64,000 nt of DNA, taken from NCBI RefSeq assembly GCF_014066305.1, contig NW_023501107.1, positions 62,001 through 126,000 of the forward strand, written 5' to 3'. Source of the stretch: Letharia columbiana. Its lineage: Eukaryota; Ascomycota; Lecanoromycetes; Lecanorales; Parmeliaceae. The first letter of the stretch is position 1, and each line of letters starts with the position of its first letter. A program made the position numbers and the translations under genes. The notes beneath the pieces are model-generated. The model was not told where the DNA came from, searched no databases, and saw only the letters and a program-made list of their open reading frames with translations. Of the stretch, positions 45,961 through 57,923 are shown in pieces.

Positions 45961-46338
45961 ATGCCTTCTCTTTTCAAGATCATGATCGCCGTCGTGTTTT
46001 ACCTCCTCTGCACCGTCGCCGCTCTATCGCCAACACTCGAGCCCCACATGCGCGACCTCAGCATCGGATACCACGCTCTTATCACGAATCTCCGCCATCA
46101 CGAGTCCCAGACAACAGGACCTTATACCAAGGCCCTACTGGAGCAGATGGTAGACGTGAAAACACAAATAAGTCACATGGCTCGTGAGATGGGATGTCTC
46201 GACGAGATGAAGCCTGCCCTGTTGTGTATGGTGATGGCAGTGGAGGTCAAGCGATTGGAAGCCGACATCGTGACCAAGGCGCTGGAATGGTACGATTTTG
46301 AGAAGGAAAAGGACGCAAAGGCAAAGGCAAATGCTTAG
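45961..46338 (+). CDS. small secreted helical protein
   Basis: A 125-aa single-exon protein. The signal peptide (MPSLFKIMIAVVFYLLCTVA) is cleaved near residue 22. The mature part is largely helical, with HHESQTTGPYTKALLEQMVD and two cysteines (GCLDEM, LLCMVM) that could pair. It ends in a Lys/Ala-rich tail (FEKEKDAKAKANA). A TATA box and leader are well placed. No family recognised. Size, secretion signal and position beside a receptor gene and repeats make it an effector-like candidate, but two cysteines and no homologue are weak grounds. Confidence 0.7.
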   Translation: MPSLFKIMIAVVFYLLCTVAALSPTLEPHMRDLSIGYHALITNLRHHESQTTGPYTKALLEQMVDVKTQISHMAREMGCLDEMKPALLCMVMAVEVKRLEADIVTKALEWYDFEKEKDAKAKANA

Positions 46339-47901
46339 AAGGGGAAAGGAGGGGGTGGGTTGTTGTCAAGGAGGCAGACGTGGAGGATGATGGGCCCGTT
46401 CTCTTATCAGTAATGAAATCATTAGCCTTGCACATCTTTTACAAAGTTGCGTTATAGACGCTTAACCTCACCATCTTCTTGAATACATACCCTATGATCT
46501 TATCGAGTTCTCATAATCATCAATAGGATATTCAGACAGTCAGTCGTTTTAGTCTACTCGTTTTCATCATGACGTTCGAAAAAACATTTGACCTCTGCTT
46601 AGACTTAAGCGTACCGACGTATTCATCTACTTGACCAAGAGGAATCCTCTGCCTATCCCAAACAACCAAGACCAAGCTAAGATGATCTTTCAGGAAGAAT
46701 GCATTCAGAAGCAGGGACAACGATGCCAGACTTCTGCCACTAAATGCCGGACCCATTCTGCGGTCATGAGGAATACCGACCCTCTTTCTATGCGTTCTCG
46801 TCGTGGACATGTCAAACAAATTTCTGCCTTGCTGCCTTAATCCCCGTATTCTATAGTCGAAAAGTAGGGTACACATGTCGGTTAGCTTTATAACAAACTC
46901 ACTCGCAGAGCAGTCGGGGCGCCAGAGGGAAGATGAGGAAATTGAGTGTATAGCTCGAAGTAAGCACGGGAATGGATTGAGGAGGCGCTGTGAAGGAGTT
47001 ATGGGATTGAAGGGTGTTGACTGGGATCAGACAGATGGGATAGCGCAGAGGGTGCTGCAATAACACATGTTTGTTGTAAGAAGGATAAACCCGAGTAGTA
47101 GAGGAGAAACGAAACGTCAAAAGTCAACCTTATGGGAGTGCTTGACGAAGAATACTCCACGAATGGAAGAGAGCCTTGGATTTTATCAAAGATACAGAAG
47201 CACAGGATTTCCTTGCCGCTAAGGACCCCATTTGGCTTGTGCCTTGCTCATCAGGCAAAGCACTGCGTCGACGCTCCATTCGACTCACTTACGAGGGCCT
47301 CATAATGTTTCCATATCGACCTTCCACACAACAACTCAGTGCAATCTTCGGCATACTTTCCTGCTCTCCCCATTTCAATGCAACCGGCAGATATTATCAT
47401 TCTCACTAACATACCCGATCTCACTCTCGAACATCTGAGCCAGAATCAACTTCGCATACACCGTAGCTCTTGTAAAGACTCTGAATCTTAGGCAACACCG
47501 TAGAAGAGTTCAACTAGAAGTTCAAAATGGGTGGGGCGAGGGAGTGATAGAACAAATACGGGAGAGGCTTGGAAGAGGACTCGGGCGCATCGGGACACTG
47601 AAGCGGAAAAGGAGGCTTTTTAACGGGGTGCTAGTTGATTGGATTCAGGGGTTGCGGTGGACGAGACAATGTTCTAGAAAAGTTGGAGACCACGTTTCTA
47701 TCCACAGTGATTGGTGGAAGTATCATCACCTTCGCCGCACATGCATTTCCCTCGATTGGTCTTTGTGATCTTCCCTGCACCCCGTCCAGAATAACAACAA
47801 GCAGCAGACATTGACACATCATTTCCAAGATCTCCATTTCACTTCCCAGGCCTTTCCAACTCCATTGCAATGGAGATACATCAAGCGCAAACACCCGCCT
47901 A
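46339..47901. other. intergenic, no supported gene
   Basis: Several 60-115-codon frames on both strands, none with a domain or consistent splice signals. Confidence 0.45.
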
Positions 47902-48190
47902 TCAACTCGCCTCCACCAGACTCATATCTTCAAGGATGTCAATCATTTCCGCATTCCAATCAGCAATCTCTTGTCCTGGCCGATTCCGTGCGACATTCTC
48001 GATCGACCTGGCAAGCTGAAGCGCTTGCTCATAGTTCCCGGCGTCGTGGTGACATTGAGCGAGAAAATAAATGGACCCCACACGATCCACGTGGTCTTCG
48101 CTTAGCGTTCTGGCCCTTATTTCCACCACTGGTTCTAGCAGAGCTATGGCTTTAGCTGTTTCTTCTATCTTCAGATATGCTTCAGTAAGT
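47902..48190 (-). pseudogene. out-of-frame 3' continuation of the TPR receptor gene
   Basis: Beyond the stop at 48191 the minus strand carries another TPR unit in a different frame (KLTEAYLKIEETAKAIALLE, then VVEIRARTLSEDHVDRV). A final divergent unit follows (YFLAQCHHDAGNYEQALQLA) and a natural-looking end (MIDILEDMSLVEAS). Sister repeats show that the register was lost through two missing bases at about 48215 and 48224-48227. Confidence 0.75.
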
Positions 48191-49010
48191 TTACGTTGTG
48201 ACGTTAAACGATTCGATGTTCTGTTTTAGCGTTTTTGCCTTTATTTTCACCACTGGTTCTAGCAGAGCTATGGCTTTAGCTGTTTCTTCTACCCGGAAAT
48301 ATGCTCTAGCAAGTGTATGTTGTGACGCCAAACGATTTGAATGCTCTGGTCTTAGCGTTCTTGTTCTTATTTCCACCACTGGTTCTAGCAGAGCTATGGC
48401 TTTAGCTGTTTCTTCTACCCGGAAATATGCTCTAGCAAGTGTATGTTGTGACTTCAAACGATCTGGGTGCTCTGGTCTTAGCGTTCTGGCCCTTATTTCC
48501 ACCACTGGTTCTAGCAGAGCTATGGCTTTAGCTGTTTCTTCTACCCGGAAATATGCTCTAGCAAGTACGTGTTGTGACGCCAAACGATGTGGATGCTCTG
48601 GTCTTAGCGTTCTTGCCTCTATCTCTACCACTAGCTCTAGCAGAGCTATGGCTTTAGCTGTTTCTTCTATCTCTAGATATGCTCTAGCAAGTTCGTGCTG
48701 TGACGTCAAACGATCTGGGTGCTCTGGTCTTAGCGTTCTTGCCTTTATTTCCACCACTAGTTCTAGCAGGGCTATGGCTTCAGCTGTTTCTCCTACATCC
48801 AGATATGCTCTAGCAAGTGTATGTTGTGACGCCAAACGATTTGAATGCTCTGGTCTTAGCGTTCTTGCCTCTATTTCCACCACTGATTCTAGCAGAGCTA
48901 TGGCTTTAGCTGTTTCTTCTATCTCTAGATATGCTCTAGCAAGTTCGTGCTGTGATTTTAAACTTTCGCCATTCTCTGGGCCCAAAGTTTCATTCCGAAC
49001 ATGAACTATC
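48110..49010 (-). repeat. tandem 126-bp TPR-coding repeats with high internal identity
   Basis: Seven near-identical units; GGTTCTAGCAG-type landmarks recur at 48131, 48255, 48381, 48507, 48633, 48759 and 48885. Spacing is 126 bp except 124 bp for the first interval. Each encodes 42 residues around ETAKAIALLE-VVEI-ARTL and EH--RL-SQH-LARAY. Similarity fades upstream, where older TPR units are more divergent. Confidence 0.92.
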
Positions 49011-51951
49011 CGCTCGAACAACTCTATTGCTTTGGTTTTTTCTTCTATTTGGAGGTACGCACTTGCGAGTTCGTGTTGCGAACCTAAGCACTTCGGGTCT
49101 TCTGCAGCGAGAGTCTGTTCCTGTACTTCACTGAGCTTTTCTAGCAGAACCACCGCCTTACCGGCGTCACCATAGTCGCGCACAGATCTACCATGAAGGC
49201 CCTGAATGACTTGGCCATTTTCAGTTCTGATCCAAGATTCATCTGCCTGGATTGGGATCATCTGGAGCAGTTCAAAGAGCGCCGAGCTACAGTTCAAACC
49301 GTACATAGCATAGCTAAGTCGGTATATGGACTGCTGGAAATGGAAGTTGTATTTTTGCGAGTCCCACTCACTCAGACTGTATGCAATGGACTCTATATGA
49401 GGCTGAAGCTGGCTCACCAAGACGTCTATGTCTGTAGCGCCAGGATATTTGAAGGACAGTGAAAGCACAGAAAGACCGTTCAGCCTAGCGGTCATGGATT
49501 CCTCCGGCATTTGCAGCCGGTCTCTGGACCAAAAGTGGCTCACAGGATGCATGCGCGTCGTACCTCTGGCCGGGTCAAAGTCCACGAGAGAAAGAGATGT
49601 GACCAGCGATCTGGCTTTGCGAAGGCGCATCTTGTCCAAGTTGATGTCATTCAGATTCGGTCGCAGAAACGTTGGAAGGTGAGAGACGTGCCACGGAGCA
49701 AGCATTTCGATGTCCTCTTCATCATCCGAATTCAAGCAAGAGGAAACTACATCTTCATCCATCGAATTCTTCCAGGCCTCCTCGAAAGCTGCTTCCGGAA
49801 AGTCTGTGAAATGCATGAAAGCATAGAAGTTGAGTAGCTGAAGCGCATCCTTAGCGATCTGATCATCGCGGGCTTTGAGGTAAGTGGCTGACACTTCGAA
49901 GGTGGCATAAACCCCTCCATACTCTGACCTTTCTTGTTTCGGAAAGCATTCGAAAAGCGCTCGTCGCTGGCGCACAAAAGTATCCCCGTACTCCACCAGA
50001 CCACACAAGTTTTGAGAGATGGCTGCTCCGGCTTGTATGATAGCAAGGGCATGGCAGCCTAAAAGTTCAGCAACTGCGCGAGCATTGTCTTCATGAGCCC
50101 TTCGCGAGCTCCTTTCAATGCCGCAAGCTTTGAGAAGAAGCTCGATAGCCGTTTCCTGACCTAGTCCCTCATAATTGTCCTGTCCTACTGTTTGATGCTT
50201 TCTACACTCAAGGAGGCGTGTAGTGATTAAGATACTTCCGTTTTTTCCGGCTGGGAGAAACTGGGCGTAATCTAGGTCCTCATTATCCGCGTTGTCTAGG
50301 ATGAGCAGCCAGGAGTGAGATGTGTTCTGAAGCCAAGACATTACACCTTCAAGGCTTTCATCGTGATGGCCACAGCTTCGGGCGGTAGTCGCAAAGCCTG
50401 TTTTGATCGAGCTCTCACTCCGCCCATCTATCCAAAAAATTCCCCAGAATCTGAAGTATGTCAGTCAGAGTGTATGCGTCGTGCATGTTTATTCCTACTT
50501 TAGCCGGTTGTCATGTGCAAGTTTCAGAGCAACCTCGCTTTTGCCAGCGCCGCCCATGCCAACTATAACATATATCTTCGGTATTGCGGTGTGTGCTTTT
50601 GTCGAGAGTGAAGTGCATAACGCTTGCTCGAGTTCTCCAAGTTCTTTCTCTCGGCCAGTGAACAAAGTGTTCGGTCTACGAGGGACCATGAAATGTTCAC
50701 TGTGAAGGTGGAGTGCTAGGTGAATGTAAGCATTACCCCAGCATATACTCGGGCCTTTTGCTAGCGAAGACCAATAAATACCTTCTCCCCGTCCGACAGC
50801 GATTGTCTTTGCTTCCTCCACCATCTTTTTAATAGCACTAGTGACAAGAACAAAGCTTGCATCATTAGGGCCAGAGAATTTGCTCATCATGGAGTGAGGT
50901 GCATCGAGCATCGTCTTTGGGTGTCCAAACAGGCACGCAGAGTCTTCTTCCACTAACTGTATCGCGAGTCTTGATTAGCCCCAAGTCGCAGCTATGAAAT
51001 GATGGCTTACAATCATCTCAACGCTGCGGCGAAGCGACAAGGTCCATGCTGGAAGTACGCCTTTAAGGACTTGGGTTTTCTTTGATTCCCAGAAGCACAT
51101 CGTCATTGTCTGTATCGGAAGGGTCGTCACCATTGTGACAAACTTTTCCGAGCTTTCTCTCAGTGCCCTGGTACTACCATCGAGGCCTTGAAGAAGTGTC
51201 TTAGAGGGTGCTTTATTGAGAATGCCGCCTAGCATAGCGTGCCATTGTACAGCTTTGCTAGCCTTGGTGCCTTGTAACGGAGATCCAAGAAAGACAACGC
51301 CGGAGTTAGCAACCACCAAGTTTCGGTACTGACTACCATGTATGTTTGCAATTTCTAATGCCTTCAAAAGACTTTAGTACGCTCTCGTATATTCTCGATG
51401 GGACCACAGCCTCACCTTTGTGACAACAAGACCACCAAAGCACGAAGCCACAAAGATTAGAGGCCTTGATTGCATATCGTCCTTCAATTGAGATCAGAGC
51501 GTGCGTGGGCATTACTGTTGGGGTTTCACCTTATCACGCTGGCTTTGGAGGTTGCTCAACAACACCCCTGCGACACTGTCTATACGTGCAACAGACGCGT
51601 CCGCATAGTACTTTGCATTCCAGCTGAACGTGTAGATGCTCGCAGAGGGTACAATGTTCGGCAGCATATCCGGGTCACTGAGCCAGTTGACGGTTTTCGT
51701 CTTCGTGTTATACTCCCAGGTGTGAGGAGTCGTAGTTCCCAGGCCATGTATCGCAATGACACTGAATTTTTGTTAAATACCATCCATACATTTCGGAGTA
51801 TTCTGCGTACTCGACTGATGTGTCATCTTTAGCGCCTTCCGGGGGATACACCTTGAGCAAGCGACCTTCGGGAGGGTTTGTAGAGTCCTGGATCGCAAGT
51901 ATGAGAAAGGGTATGAAGCTCGCTAGTGTGATTATCTGTGCTTACTTCCAT
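48191..51951 (-). CDS. STAND/NLR-like receptor: alpha/beta-hydrolase-like, NB-ARC, TPR
   Basis: Seven exons on the minus strand: 51951-51946, 51887-51811, 51761-51530, 51481-51416, 51361-51011, 50956-50499 and 50450-48191. Introns are 48-58 nt, phases match, product 1149 aa. Residues about 28-245 are a SesB-like hydrolase: VIAIHGLG, then FVASCFGGLVV at 115-125 where GxSxG is expected, and VVFLGSPLQGT. Residue 119 is Cys instead of the nucleophile Ser. The NB-ARC follows, with Walker A GMGGAGKS (377-384), Walker B LLILDNADN (about 445-453), a SILITTR sensor motif and RMHPVSHFWSRDR resembling the MHD region. The C-terminal half is kinesin-light-chain-type TPRs, 42 residues each. Such proteins act in fungal non-self recognition and programmed cell death. 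The stop at 48191 is premature relative to the repeats. The 6-nt first exon is the least certain part. Confidence 0.85.
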
Positions 51952-54560
51952 GACATCTAAAGGTGCAATGGCACAGGCCTATCGCAAGTATGGCTTGGTC
52001 GGGAATCTTGTGCTCGGAATCCTGAGTGCGAAAATGAAGGCTGGGCAGCAAATGAGGCTTCGACCCCGCAACTCGGCGGCTGTGCACCAAGGTTTTTGAT
52101 ACGCCAAGTGTTCGAAGCTATGGCCAGGAGGAGAACACTATTTGATGTTCAGATACGAGATGAGACTAGATGAGTATGATAAGATTCAGGATGGCAAGAA
52201 GCTTTGCAAACGTCTTACGCTGTCGCCTAGAGCAGGTCTCTGTCTCGATGAGGCTGACAATCCGACGTCTCGGCCAATGCTAATTTTAGGTGCGCGGCGG
52301 CTTAGAGAACTGGGAAGGAATAGACTATCTCAGCTACCAAAATAGCTTGTTTTGTGGAAGAAGTGGGTCAGCAGGTATTGTGCATGCAGGGGCGCTGTTT
52401 CTGGGAGATGGTTGGCCAGAAGGGATCCTTGGCATGATGAAATTGTGCATTGGATCCGCCTCGCTGATCTCAGCTCTTGAAACAAGGCACACTCACAACA
52501 AAAGAAGATGCACGCTGCTTCGGGACATGTTCCGATCCAAGCGATGACACATGTACTCAGAAGAGGTCGCGGTCCGTCGATGAGATGCGAAGGTTGCAGG
52601 CAATACGGAAGAGAGGAGGCGACAGGTACAATCAAGGTACATCCATCTTTTACCGCCGCCTAGCCTCGCACACTGGCATAGGATTATATGTTTAATCGAT
52701 TTCCCAATGTACCACTTGTCCAGATCCATTTACTTTGGTCTAGATAGTCTGCTCAGAGCGTAATGGTATATCCGGTGCCTGAACAGGAGGCGAGTTCAGA
52801 CCCGCTATCCAGTCGACGTGGTAGTAGGTATATGTAGCAATGTAAAGTACAACCTATCTGGCCTTGACATTCACTCTACAAGATAGAGTAAGACAAAGGG
52901 CAAAAGTAATTGGATTGGGTCAATGAACATTATAATAAACAAATATGAGTACAGTGAAAAGTTGCTTTCCTCGATCGTAATGAAAAGATTCTTTTCTCTC
53001 TGTAGATACAAAAAAAGAACCTGTAAAAGTAACCGGGTATACAAAGAATTTCAGCAAAGAACAGCCTTTTTAATGTCTCGTCAGATGCGCTCCTTTCTGT
53101 CCTCATACTATTTTGCCAAGCACCGTCCTCAGAGTCACATCTTTAAAACTGTCAAGGTTACCCTCCTCAACCCTCAGCACTGCACTGGGCTCATAGCGCC
53201 ACTAGCGGCCGAAATCGGCGACCTTTGCAACCTCTACATCGATGACGCAAAGCGAAACATGCAGTACAATGCGCATTAGATACAAGCCCATACGAATGCA
53301 GACTTCGACTCCGTGACGAAGGAGCCCCACAAACTTGCAGGAACGTCAGTCGCAGCTAGCTGGCAGAGCAGGCCAGTGTGGACACAGGATGACCTAAAGG
53401 TTTTCCAGAGTCAAAAAAGGCGTCGGTAGTCGTAGCTGGTCGAAGGCTGTTCAAAAAGAGTATATAAATTAGAGAGATGCTTGAGCGGGGAACAGAAGCC
53501 AATGCTATGAGGGACGGGGAGAGGTTCGGTATCTTAGTGAAAAGGACGATGGGGTGCATGGAACAAGTCTCGAGGCTGCTTGCTTACGTAGCATTCAAAG
53601 ACATGACGTAAACTTTGTCTCATAGTGGTCTGGTAGGAGGAAGACATTATCCATTCTCTCTCACCAAATGCGAAACCAAATTCCAAGGTTTTCTCTGTTT
53701 CGCTAGCGTATCAGCGGTGTTCGATAACAGAAAGGTGAGAGTCTGCGCGTAGACCATCACCAATGTTGTTGGAGAAAGACCGAATGTAATTCTCTAAAGG
53801 TTGTTCAGACGTGTATTGTTGACAGCACATAGGCTATCCCGCTAACACTCGGCTCAACAGTATCGCAAACATGGCCTAAAGGGTTGTAGTCTAGACCTAC
53901 CCTTACAACATTAATTGTTCCCGCAAGCCTAGCCTAATTAGTGTATATCGGATTAGCGGTAAGATTATTTGATAGGGCGACACCTCCCGCGAACTTCAAA
54001 TCTGGAGTCCCGCGTTCAGAGGGTATTTAGTTCGTAATAGGTTCGATTCCTATTGGCGCTGGTACAATGGTGTTGCGGTGGTTCTTCTTTTCTTCCCATG
54101 AAGCTTGAGTTGAATAAACCCTTGCTATCATTATGGGTTCTCATTGCAGCACAACGTTTGCTCTCATTGGCCATTCGATTCACGGCTGGACGTAGTCGTA
54201 TGCGCTCAGACCATCGATGAGGCGCAAGAATGTACCAGGTTTCACTAAGCACTCCGTGCCATCGTTCCTTCCCCATTATCCTTGCACAAGCACATGGTAT
54301 GTGGTAGGACCGAGTTCTTATTGGAATCCTGCATAGCGATGTGACCAAAAGCCTTGCAGTAATTATCCGATGAACGCCGACGCCGAGGCAACAAAATTTA
54401 CCAAAATTCTTCCCCCCCTTTCCAAACTCCCTTTTTTTATTTATTAAAAAAAATCCCTCTTATAAATAATTTAATATATCTTAAATTACTATTCTATCTA
54501 CTTCTAATAAAAACGAATTAGATTAAACCTTAAAGTAGTAAAAAAAAGCTACGAAAACTA
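51952..54560. other. gene-poor transition to repeat DNA
   Basis: No supported gene. A 118-codon plus-strand frame at 52923-53279 has an ATG but no domain. AT content rises beyond 54400, where poly-A/T runs begin. Confidence 0.4.
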
Positions 54561-54565
54561 GTAAG

Positions 54566-54731
54566 TGTCAGGACCAGCATAGGTGCGATACCAGTATAGG
54601 TGAGGTAGAACTAGGATAATAAGGCTATCGAACTATGTAGATGGGAAGGAGGCATAATATGATAGAAGATACCTCCGCCAAGGCCCGCTAGCCATAGGGC
54701 TGAGTGGTGTATTAAGGGTACGCTCGTAATA
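54566..54731 (-). repeat. left LTR (3' LTR of element)
   Basis: 166 bp, TGTCAGGACC... to ...CTCGTAATA on plus. It differs from the right copy by about 17 substitutions, all transitions by my count. Its terminal CA appears mutated to TA. Confidence 0.88.
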
Positions 54732-55899
54732 CTACTCTTCTCTCTCAAATAGCCATAGCCCCCATAGCTGGTAGACCGGAGATGCAGGCCCATTACTTGC
54801 CTTATATCTCTAAACATCCATAGTCCGTATAGGCCTTGACTGAAGAGGATTGAGATCCTGGAGATATAGCCATATCTTACCTACGCCCAAGCAAGATTCA
54901 GCCTACTTACCACTCGCCTTCGAAAGAACTAAATAATTCCATCGCATACATATGTATTATGCTCGCTAAAAATCCATAAAAACAAAGAACTTTTGATATC
55001 CGGGACTTTTAATATGACATTTATTCTCAGCGGCGATAGCAGCAGTAACAGTCTTTATATAAATTCCCCTATTGGTCTTATCGATAACTAGAGATATAGC
55101 GAGCATAGAGAGCCTGATTTAAAGAAAATCGGGGGTTAAATAGATCAGTAATAATTATAGTTGTCTTAGTGATTCATAGTGACTCCCGAGTCGATATTCC
55201 GAGTTAATATTCCAGCGCAAAGGATTTTAATAAAATAATACGACGTGATTAGTCGAGGGCTCCCGAACCGAACCGAGCCGCAGACGCTAAAACTGTAAAT
55301 TAATATCAAACTATTCCGGTGTGAGTTTCTCCATAGGGTGTCATATAGCCGATATCTATCAAGGGTATCAACGGCGATAGTAAGGTTCATAGGTAACGCA
55401 TCATAGCTTCGGAAGACTTTCACGCATATAACAATAAGGGGAGCTCGCTTAATAAGCCTAATATAAGATAGTTATTAAGCAGCATAGGCCTAAGAAATCA
55501 ATTTTGCGAATATGAAAAATGAGGCCATTACTGGGCCACATACTAATCTTGAGTTCATAGAAAGCCCTAGCAACTGAGTTCGTATACTTCATCCGAATCC
55601 ATATCGGGTTTGGAGTATTTACCATGCTTTTGTGCATAAGCCCAATTCTCATCTATAAGATCCTCTACCTCAGTAAGACTTAAACCCTATATATTGAAAG
55701 TAGGGCGAGTCATAATCGAGTATCCCTTCTTTACGTCAGCCTCGGCCTTTACTTTTACATATTACTCCGCGAATCTTTTAACCTTCTTCTCGGCGAATCC
55801 CTTAGCAGATTATTAATATTAAAGCTATATTCTCATAATACGTTCCTTTAATTCAGATATAGTCTAATCCCTTACCAATAAACCAATTAAGTCACACAA

Positions 55900-56340
55900 A
55901 CGAAGTTCCGATTTCTTTCATATATCGTTTATCAGACTATCATTCCTAAGACTATCATTCTTAAAATTATATTCAGCATATTTAATAAGATTATCGTAGA
56001 ATTTGAGAAATGATTAACTTCCTTAACTTATTTTGTCGTAAGCATATTCAAAGGTACTCTTAAGAACGAATAAAGGTACCTTATACACGTTGCTTAAATG
56101 ATCTAGAAGATCATCGACGGTAGAGTATGAGCGATATCGTCGTCTGGTAGACACGTGCTGACTGGCTTCCCCTTCAAGTCTCGCTACAACGTAAGCAATT
56201 TTAAAGGCATCGATAAGGAAATGATCACCATTATAGGTAAGCTTATCTTGGATTCTCATTTTCCAATCATCGAATGATATTAAATTCGTACCTGTAAAGA
56301 CAGATGGATCTGATAGCCTTAGACTAAGTAATTATCTAAT
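55900..56340 (-). pseudogene. gag-like fragment of the LTR element
   Basis: Minus strand: LSDPSVFTGTNLISFDDWKM, followed by RIQDKLTYNGDHFLIDAFKI and AYVVARLEGEASQHV, then DDLLDHLSNVYKVP. This matches the retrotransposon gag pattern (substrate-binding N-terminal helices). The frame closes at 56023 and decays beyond. Confidence 0.7.
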
Positions 56341-56689
56341 TTACGATAAAATTAGCCGATATCGATTTACTCTAACGAAATCTCGTGAAATAGGTGATAA
56401 TAGGGATGAAGGCGGAGGCGGAGCAGAGATGTCAAGCGAATTTTGGCCTTGTGTCTCCGGTGCTCCGTAATATCGCTAGTACAGGTCCTCAGCAGATAGA
56501 GATCGCTACACACGTGGCATATAAAGTCGTAGCGAATTTAAAGGCGAATATCTCGCATATAGGTCTTCGTAAATAAGATAAGACTAGTCACAACGTGTAG
56601 AAGATCGTAGTCTAGAGGGAGTATTCTCATATCGACGATATAAAAGGCGATATCTTAATGTTGATATAGATAAATTTGGTATAGACTAA

Positions 56690-57060
56690 AGTAAATCATA
56701 TTCTCGATTGCGAGATACCTTAGTCCTCTAACGGGTGTATAGATTCTAAATATAGATAGCCACTATCGTCCTCATTCCTCGCCAATAATATTCCCTTTTA
56801 AGTAGTTCATAGATACGTGCTACCCCGAGATAGCCGTAAAACGATTAATCATACACCTCTCGAATAACATCGATGTACATGTCATCGAATACCCACAAAC
56901 GGTCCTTGCGGTAAAGCAGCCCGTCTTATACAAAGCACTTATTAAGAGTAATCCCTCGAAACTTATCCTTACCTTCGATAATAGCCTTACGGATTTCCGT
57001 ATAATATTCGTCTTCCTTATTAGCCCCTACTACTTTATAATAAATAGAGTCGTCGTATAT
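56690..57060 (-). pseudogene. Ty3/gypsy integrase zinc-binding (H2C2) fragment
   Basis: Minus-strand reading gives GLLYRKDRLWVFDDMYIDVI, then REVYD and GVARIYELLKREYYW with in-frame stops. This is the characteristic stretch before and within the HHCC finger of gypsy integrases. Several key His/Cys codons are lost to transitions. Confidence 0.75.
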
Positions 57061-57757
57061 AAAATAAAGCTAACCGCGATATATAGGTGATCGGCGATAT
57101 AAAGCGAGATATCTTGATGATAATGTAGATGGATTTAAAGAATTCATAATATTTTAAATATAGATAAGAATAAAGCGGAGAAGATAGGCGTAAAAATGGC
57201 GATTTTAGCTAGGCTTCCCTATAAAGGTTTATTACAATATCGAATAATGTCTTTATCGAGTAGAATAGAGAGATCTCTAAAACTCCGATACTATAAAGGC
57301 GTACGCGAGTCGAGAAAGATAATAGATCTCTATATTAAGAGTCGAAATTTAACTATAACGCTCGAAATAGTATTATTCCTTTCGTTTCTTAATCGATTAA
57401 ATCGCCGTTAAGACTATGAGTACTTGGAATATTATCCTTTCGAATAATAGAAAGTTCGCCGAAGGTCTTTTAGCTAATAATAAACTTTATACGGGGAACG
57501 GAGCGGAGAAGGATTTCTTATATTCGATATAGGGAACTCGTTTTTTAATAGATTAAACTATCGTTAATAATATAGATTATTTAATATAGATTCTTTCGAA
57601 TGATGTAGGTGTTTGATGATTTGAATATATAATGGGGCTTCTGTATGGTAGAAATACCCAGCGTTTTCTTTATCAGGCTCGGTCGCTTACTCCGAGCAGA
57701 AAGTGAAAAACCCGTTAATTCTCTTCGCCGGGGGTGTACGAAGGAGTCTTATTATAA

Positions 57758-57923
57758 TGTCAGGACCAGCATAGATGCGATACCAGTATAGATAAGGTAG
57801 AACTAGGATAATAAGGCTACCGAACTATGTAGATGGGAAGGAGGTATGATATAGTAGGGGATGTCTCCGCTAAGGCCCGCTAGTCATAGAGCTGAGTGGT
57901 GTGTTAAGGGTACGCTCGTAACA
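57758..57923 (-). repeat. right LTR (5' LTR of element)
   Basis: 166 bp, TGTCAGGACC... to ...CTCGTAACA on plus, followed directly by the GTAAG duplication. On the minus strand it opens with TGTTACGAGC. Confidence 0.88.

Larger units (their letters stand above)
54566..57923 (-). mobile_element. LTR retroelement with 5-bp target duplication, rearranged or non-autonomous
   Basis: Two 166-bp direct repeats bound a roughly 3.0-kb interior, and GTAAG occurs immediately outside both 5' and 3' ends (54561-54565 and 57924-57928). The LTRs start TG and end CA/TA. A purine-rich tract on the minus strand (GAGAGAGAAGAG, about 54735-54750) abuts the left LTR, so the element runs right to left. Interior protein remnants are Ty3/gypsy-like. 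However, the integrase zinc-finger piece (57060-56690) lies upstream of the gag-like piece in element orientation, the reverse of a normal gag-pol order. The length is far too short for a full gypsy element. All frames are broken. Confidence 0.85.

Noticed and set aside
48198..49004. 268-codon plus-strand frame of repeated Ser/Ala/Leu sequence
   Set aside because: Antisense shadow of the TPR repeats; 126-bp periodicity keeps the reverse frame open.
53985..54062. tRNA-like 3' half (AATAG-GTTCGATTC-CTATT arm)
   Set aside because: A T-arm can be drawn, but no matching acceptor strand, D-arm or anticodon arm was found at the right distance.
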